In this document: one piece after another, positions 56,301 to 59,478 of the stretch
Position numbering within the stretch: position 1 is the first letter of the stretch
How the letters are laid out: the number at the start of each line of letters is the position of its first letter
Source of the DNA: Astrothelium macrocarpum
Lineage: Eukaryota; Ascomycota; Dothideomycetes; Trypetheliales; Trypetheliaceae
DNA: 59,478 nt
Direction: 5' to 3'
Assembly: GCA_021030915.1 (NCBI GenBank)
Contig: JAGEMR010000165.1
Coordinates: 1-59,478 of the forward strand
Notes under the pieces: generated by a model
The model's database searches: none
Seen by the model: only the letters and a program-made list of their open reading frames with translations
What the model was told of the DNA's origin: nothing
Program-made: the position numbers and the translations under genes

Positions 56301-57354
56301 AAATAAAAAAAAAAAATAATAATAAAAATTTAATAATGATAATAATAATTTAAAAATTTTATTATTATATAATTTTTATAATCATTTATTATTAAAAAAT
56401 GATAATAAATTTTTTTTTTAATTTAATTTTGATATATTTATCAAATATATTTTTTAATTATATAAATTCAATTTTATCATTTATTTAATCAGAAAATGAT
56501 ATTATAAAATTATAATTATGAATAATTAAATTAAAATTTTAAAATCAGAAATTTTGAATTGAATTCATTTTTGAATTATAAATAAACGATAATAAAAATA
56601 TTATTCCATTCATATAAATTATTATCAAAATAATAATCCATTTTTAAAAATTATTTATATCTAATTTTTAAAATTAATCATTTTCATAAAATGATTTGAT
56701 AAAAATATGATATTATTTTATAAATTGGCCAATAAAAAAATCTTTTTTATTTATATTATATATATTATATGAAAGAATATTATATTATTCTATTTTGAAT
56801 TCTATTTAAAAAAATATTAATATAAAAATAATATAAAATAAGAATTCATATTATATTAAAATAAAATTTTAATTATTTAAAATTATTTATTTTTTTTTAT
56901 ATAAAATTAAAAAATATTAAAAAATCTGATTTCAATTTAATTATATAATATTATATAAAATAATTCTATTAATTCGATTCCAATTCAATTTTATTGATTT
57001 TGATAATAAAATTTTATATCATTTAATTAAAAAATAGAATATTATAATCCATAAATATATTAATTCATTTAATTAATATCTTTTTTTATAATTCTAAAAA
57101 TTTGATATAAAATTCAAATTAAATTTTTTTAAAATTTTTGATAATATTTTTATAATATCGTAATAATATTATATGATCAATTTTATAAATTTTAATTAAT
57201 TGGATATAATTAAAATATTTTTACGTATCTGCTATTATAATCACTTCTTTAATCGAATCCATATTGATGGTGTAATTCGTGTACGAAATGGTGGAATTGA
57301 ACGAATTTCGAGGTGTACACACAGCGGTCACGTGCACACAGCCGAGAAAACCCC
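53327..57354 (-). mobile_element. Fot1/pogo-like transposon carrying a nested pogo-like element
   Basis: Terminal repeats starting GGGGTTTTCTCGGCTGTGTG are at 53327 and, inverted, at 57354, each bordered by TA (53325-53326, 57355-57356). On the minus strand an ATG at 57261 opens MDSIKEVII followed by a stop, equivalent to the MAPIDEAI/MSPIDAAI starts of the other copies. A 1,860-base element (54221-56080) is nested inside; without it the length is about 2.17 kb, the same as the other Fot1-like copies. The left TA target is also the right-hand target duplication of the long-TIR element, so this copy landed exactly at its edge. Confidence 0.78.
54221..56080 (-). mobile_element. Pogo-like transposon nested inside a Fot1-like element
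   Basis: Inverted ends ACGTACAACACAATTGAGTT continuing GGCCACCCAATTGGATTGGC lie at 54221 and 56080, flanked by TA (54219-54220, 56081-56082). The repeat is about 55 bases and itself holds TTGAGTTGGCCAC/ATTGGATTGGCCAC duplications. Minus-strand remnants: near 55990-55850, NDLILVFQTFQKNSKLNIRR, a pogo-type N-terminus; near 54390-54320, NCNKSGYNTRTC followed by DTSEEENSE and a stop, a C-terminal zinc knuckle (G-H-N-x-R-T-C with His changed to Tyr). Many stops; inactive. Confidence 0.8.
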
Positions 57355-57362
57355 TAATCATA

Positions 57363-59478
57363 GGAGTCAACGCCATCTTCTGCACGGCCCACATTTCTGC
57401 ACACCCGAATTAATTCTCACCACCAAATCTTTGAATGTAATTATCTCAATAACAAGAATAGATAATAAAATAAAATCAAAATTAATTAATAATTCTAATT
57501 TATATATTTCATTTGAGCCATTAATTTTGATTTTTATAATATAATAGAATTTGTAAACGTCGTTCTGAATGATTTGAATAAAAAACCGTTTTCATTTTAT
57601 TTAATATCTTCTCATTCATATATATAATATTCTGAATTTTATTTGATATTTTCCATTGAATTTATTGATTCTATTTATTTTATTATGATTTGAATTTCAA
57701 TTATTTATTCGTTATTCGTTATTTAATTATCTTTTATTTCTATTATTATTGAACAGTTTATTTCTCCTTTTATTATTACTGAATTTTCTCACGGGCGCGT
57801 TTTCGTTCTACTTTTTATTCAATTTTAATTTATTTTTTAATTTATTATTATACCTTTTGAATATTCTTTTATTTTTTTTTAAATTATTCTATTTTCTCCT
57901 TCTATTATTATATCTCACGAATAAATATTATTTTATTAAAATTATAAAATATTATTCCATTATATTCAGAAGATATTTTCAGTTATTTTTACTGATTTAT
58001 TCATTATTTTTGAATTTTAATCATCTTTTTTAGATTATAAATTTCTATTTTTAAAAAATGATTTTCAATATTTTATTAAAAAAGAAATATTTCAAATTTA
58101 TCAATTTTTTTTATGATAATGAATTTAATTAATTATTGATATATTTATAAAATCGTTTTTATTCATTTATTAAAATAATAATTAAAAAATCTGAATTAGA
58201 AATCTAATTCGAATTCTTTCAAAATTATTAATTATTAATTTGATCAAATATTATTGATAAATCAAATGACTGGAATTCAATTTTAAATTATTCATTTTCA
58301 ATATTTTAAAATGTAAATATCTTTTTATATATTTTCTAAAATAATAGAAAAAAATCAGTCTTAATAAATGAAAATAGATTTTATATATATTAGATCCAAT
58401 TATCTAATTCGATATTATAATATTCAATTAATGGCCTAAATAGAATCATATTCAATGATTGAAATTGATAAATAGAATAAAAAGAATAAATAATAATCAG
58501 AATTCGTTATTTATGATAATAATCAAAAAATTCTATAATAAAATAAAAATTATAATCATTTATTATAAATAATTTTCATTTAAAATCATTATCAATTTTA
58601 TTTTTGATATTTTTATTGAATATCTTTTTGAATCAGATTAATTCAATTTCATCGTTTATTTAATCTGATGAAAATAATATAAAATTATATTTATGAATAA
58701 CAGAATTCATATATTAAAATCATGAATTTTATATGATATTAGATTGAACGTTATAAATAAATAAAAGAAATAAAATCTTTTCATTCATAATAATTATGAA
58801 AAAAATAATAATTCATAAATAAAAATCATTTATATCTGATCTTCGAAAATAATTTTATTCATAAATTATTTTATTAAATATATAATAATATTTCGCAATT
58901 TGATTTATAATAAAATTTTTTTTATTTATATTATATATATTATAAAATGAAATACGATATTAAATAATTTTAATTTTTATTTTTTGAATTATTAATAATA
59001 AAATAATATATTTTAATAATTTATATTATATTAAAATATAATTAAAATTGAATATAATTATTCATCTTTTTTTATATAAAATCAAATATAATAAAAAATA
59101 CTAATTTCAATAATAACTGATAATATTAAATAAAACGATTTATTCATTTTTTTCTAATTTCTTTTTTATTAATATTAATAGCGAAATTCCGAATTATTCG
59201 AATAATAGATAGAATATCACGATTTATAAATATATTGATTTATTGAATTAAAATAAATTTCTGATATAATGAAAATTTGATAATTATTTTATGAATAATA
59301 ATTATATGGGATTTGGTGAGATTTTTATGACGACGCGATAATATTGAATAATTGATTCCATATTTTTTAATTATCTGAATATAATTAGAATGTTTTTACG
59401 TATCTGCCTCAGCAATCGCTGCATCAATTGGACTCATATTGATGGTGTAATTCGTATTTGAATTCGTGGGGTTGATCA
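57363..59478 (-). mobile_element. Fot1/pogo-like transposon running off the window end
   Basis: The left end begins GGAGTCAACGCCATCTTCTG after TA at 57361-57362 and contains TTCTGCACGGCCCAC and TTCTGCACACCCG, a double motif as in the other copies. The interior aligns with the other Fot1-like elements (hydrophobic plus-strand frames at 57749-58033 and 53743-54099 are related shadows). On the minus strand, ATG at 59437 opens MSPIDAAIAEADT, then after a stop YIQIIKKYGINYSILSRRHK, the helix-turn-helix. By comparison with the 26717-28867 copy the other end should lie about 40-60 bases beyond the window. Confidence 0.7.

Overview
The window reads as nuclear DNA of a filamentous ascomycete (Pezizomycotina). 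Genes are split by short GT-AG introns of about 47-107 bases, and the gene families are typically fungal: HET, NACHT_N, rhodopsin-like SAT4-type membrane proteins, P450, LaeA-like methyltransferase and GABA-type permease. The genome is bipartite: moderately GC gene blocks are separated by extremely AT-rich blocks made of decayed, nested DNA transposons that look RIP-mutated. A leotiomycete is my best guess, but the sequence alone does not prove it.

Layout. 1-1310 is an AT-rich block holding the end of a Fot1/pogo-like element. 1571-2660 encodes a solo NLR N-terminal domain. 3103-7396 is a large secreted, GPI-anchored, Ser/Thr-rich repeat protein cut in two by one in-frame stop; a decayed partial duplicate lies at 8860-9530. 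9788-25777 is a gene-rich block: MFS exporter, P450, a peroxisomal-type D-amino-acid oxidase with huge Lys/Asp-rich insertions, SAM methyltransferase, rhodopsin-like membrane protein and amino acid permease. These could act together in amino-acid-derived metabolism, but no core synthase is visible. 26717-28867 is a Fot1/pogo-like element. 29351-30690 is a second rhodopsin-like gene with a hAT element (30697-35356) inserted just upstream of its ATG; that hAT itself carries a nested Fot1-like element (33092-35240).

35365-48700 is a second gene block: a small inverted-repeat element, a third rhodopsin-like gene, a HET protein, a phytanoyl-CoA dioxygenase-like enzyme, a cupin-like/TPR/ankyrin/TIR-like protein and an HD-domain phosphohydrolase. 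From 48705 an aldo-keto reductase relic is interrupted by a stack of TA-target transposons: a long-TIR element, a Fot1/pogo-like element carrying another pogo-like element inside it, and a third element running off the window end.

The most interesting signals are the TIR-like multi-domain protein beside a HET gene, the oxidase with charged insertions and a C-terminal AKL, the hAT insertion that separates a gene from its promoter, the nested transposon stack with GC-rich double-motif TIRs, and an unusual C-context bias in the AT-rich DNA. All exon boundaries were worked out by hand from splice motifs and frame continuity.
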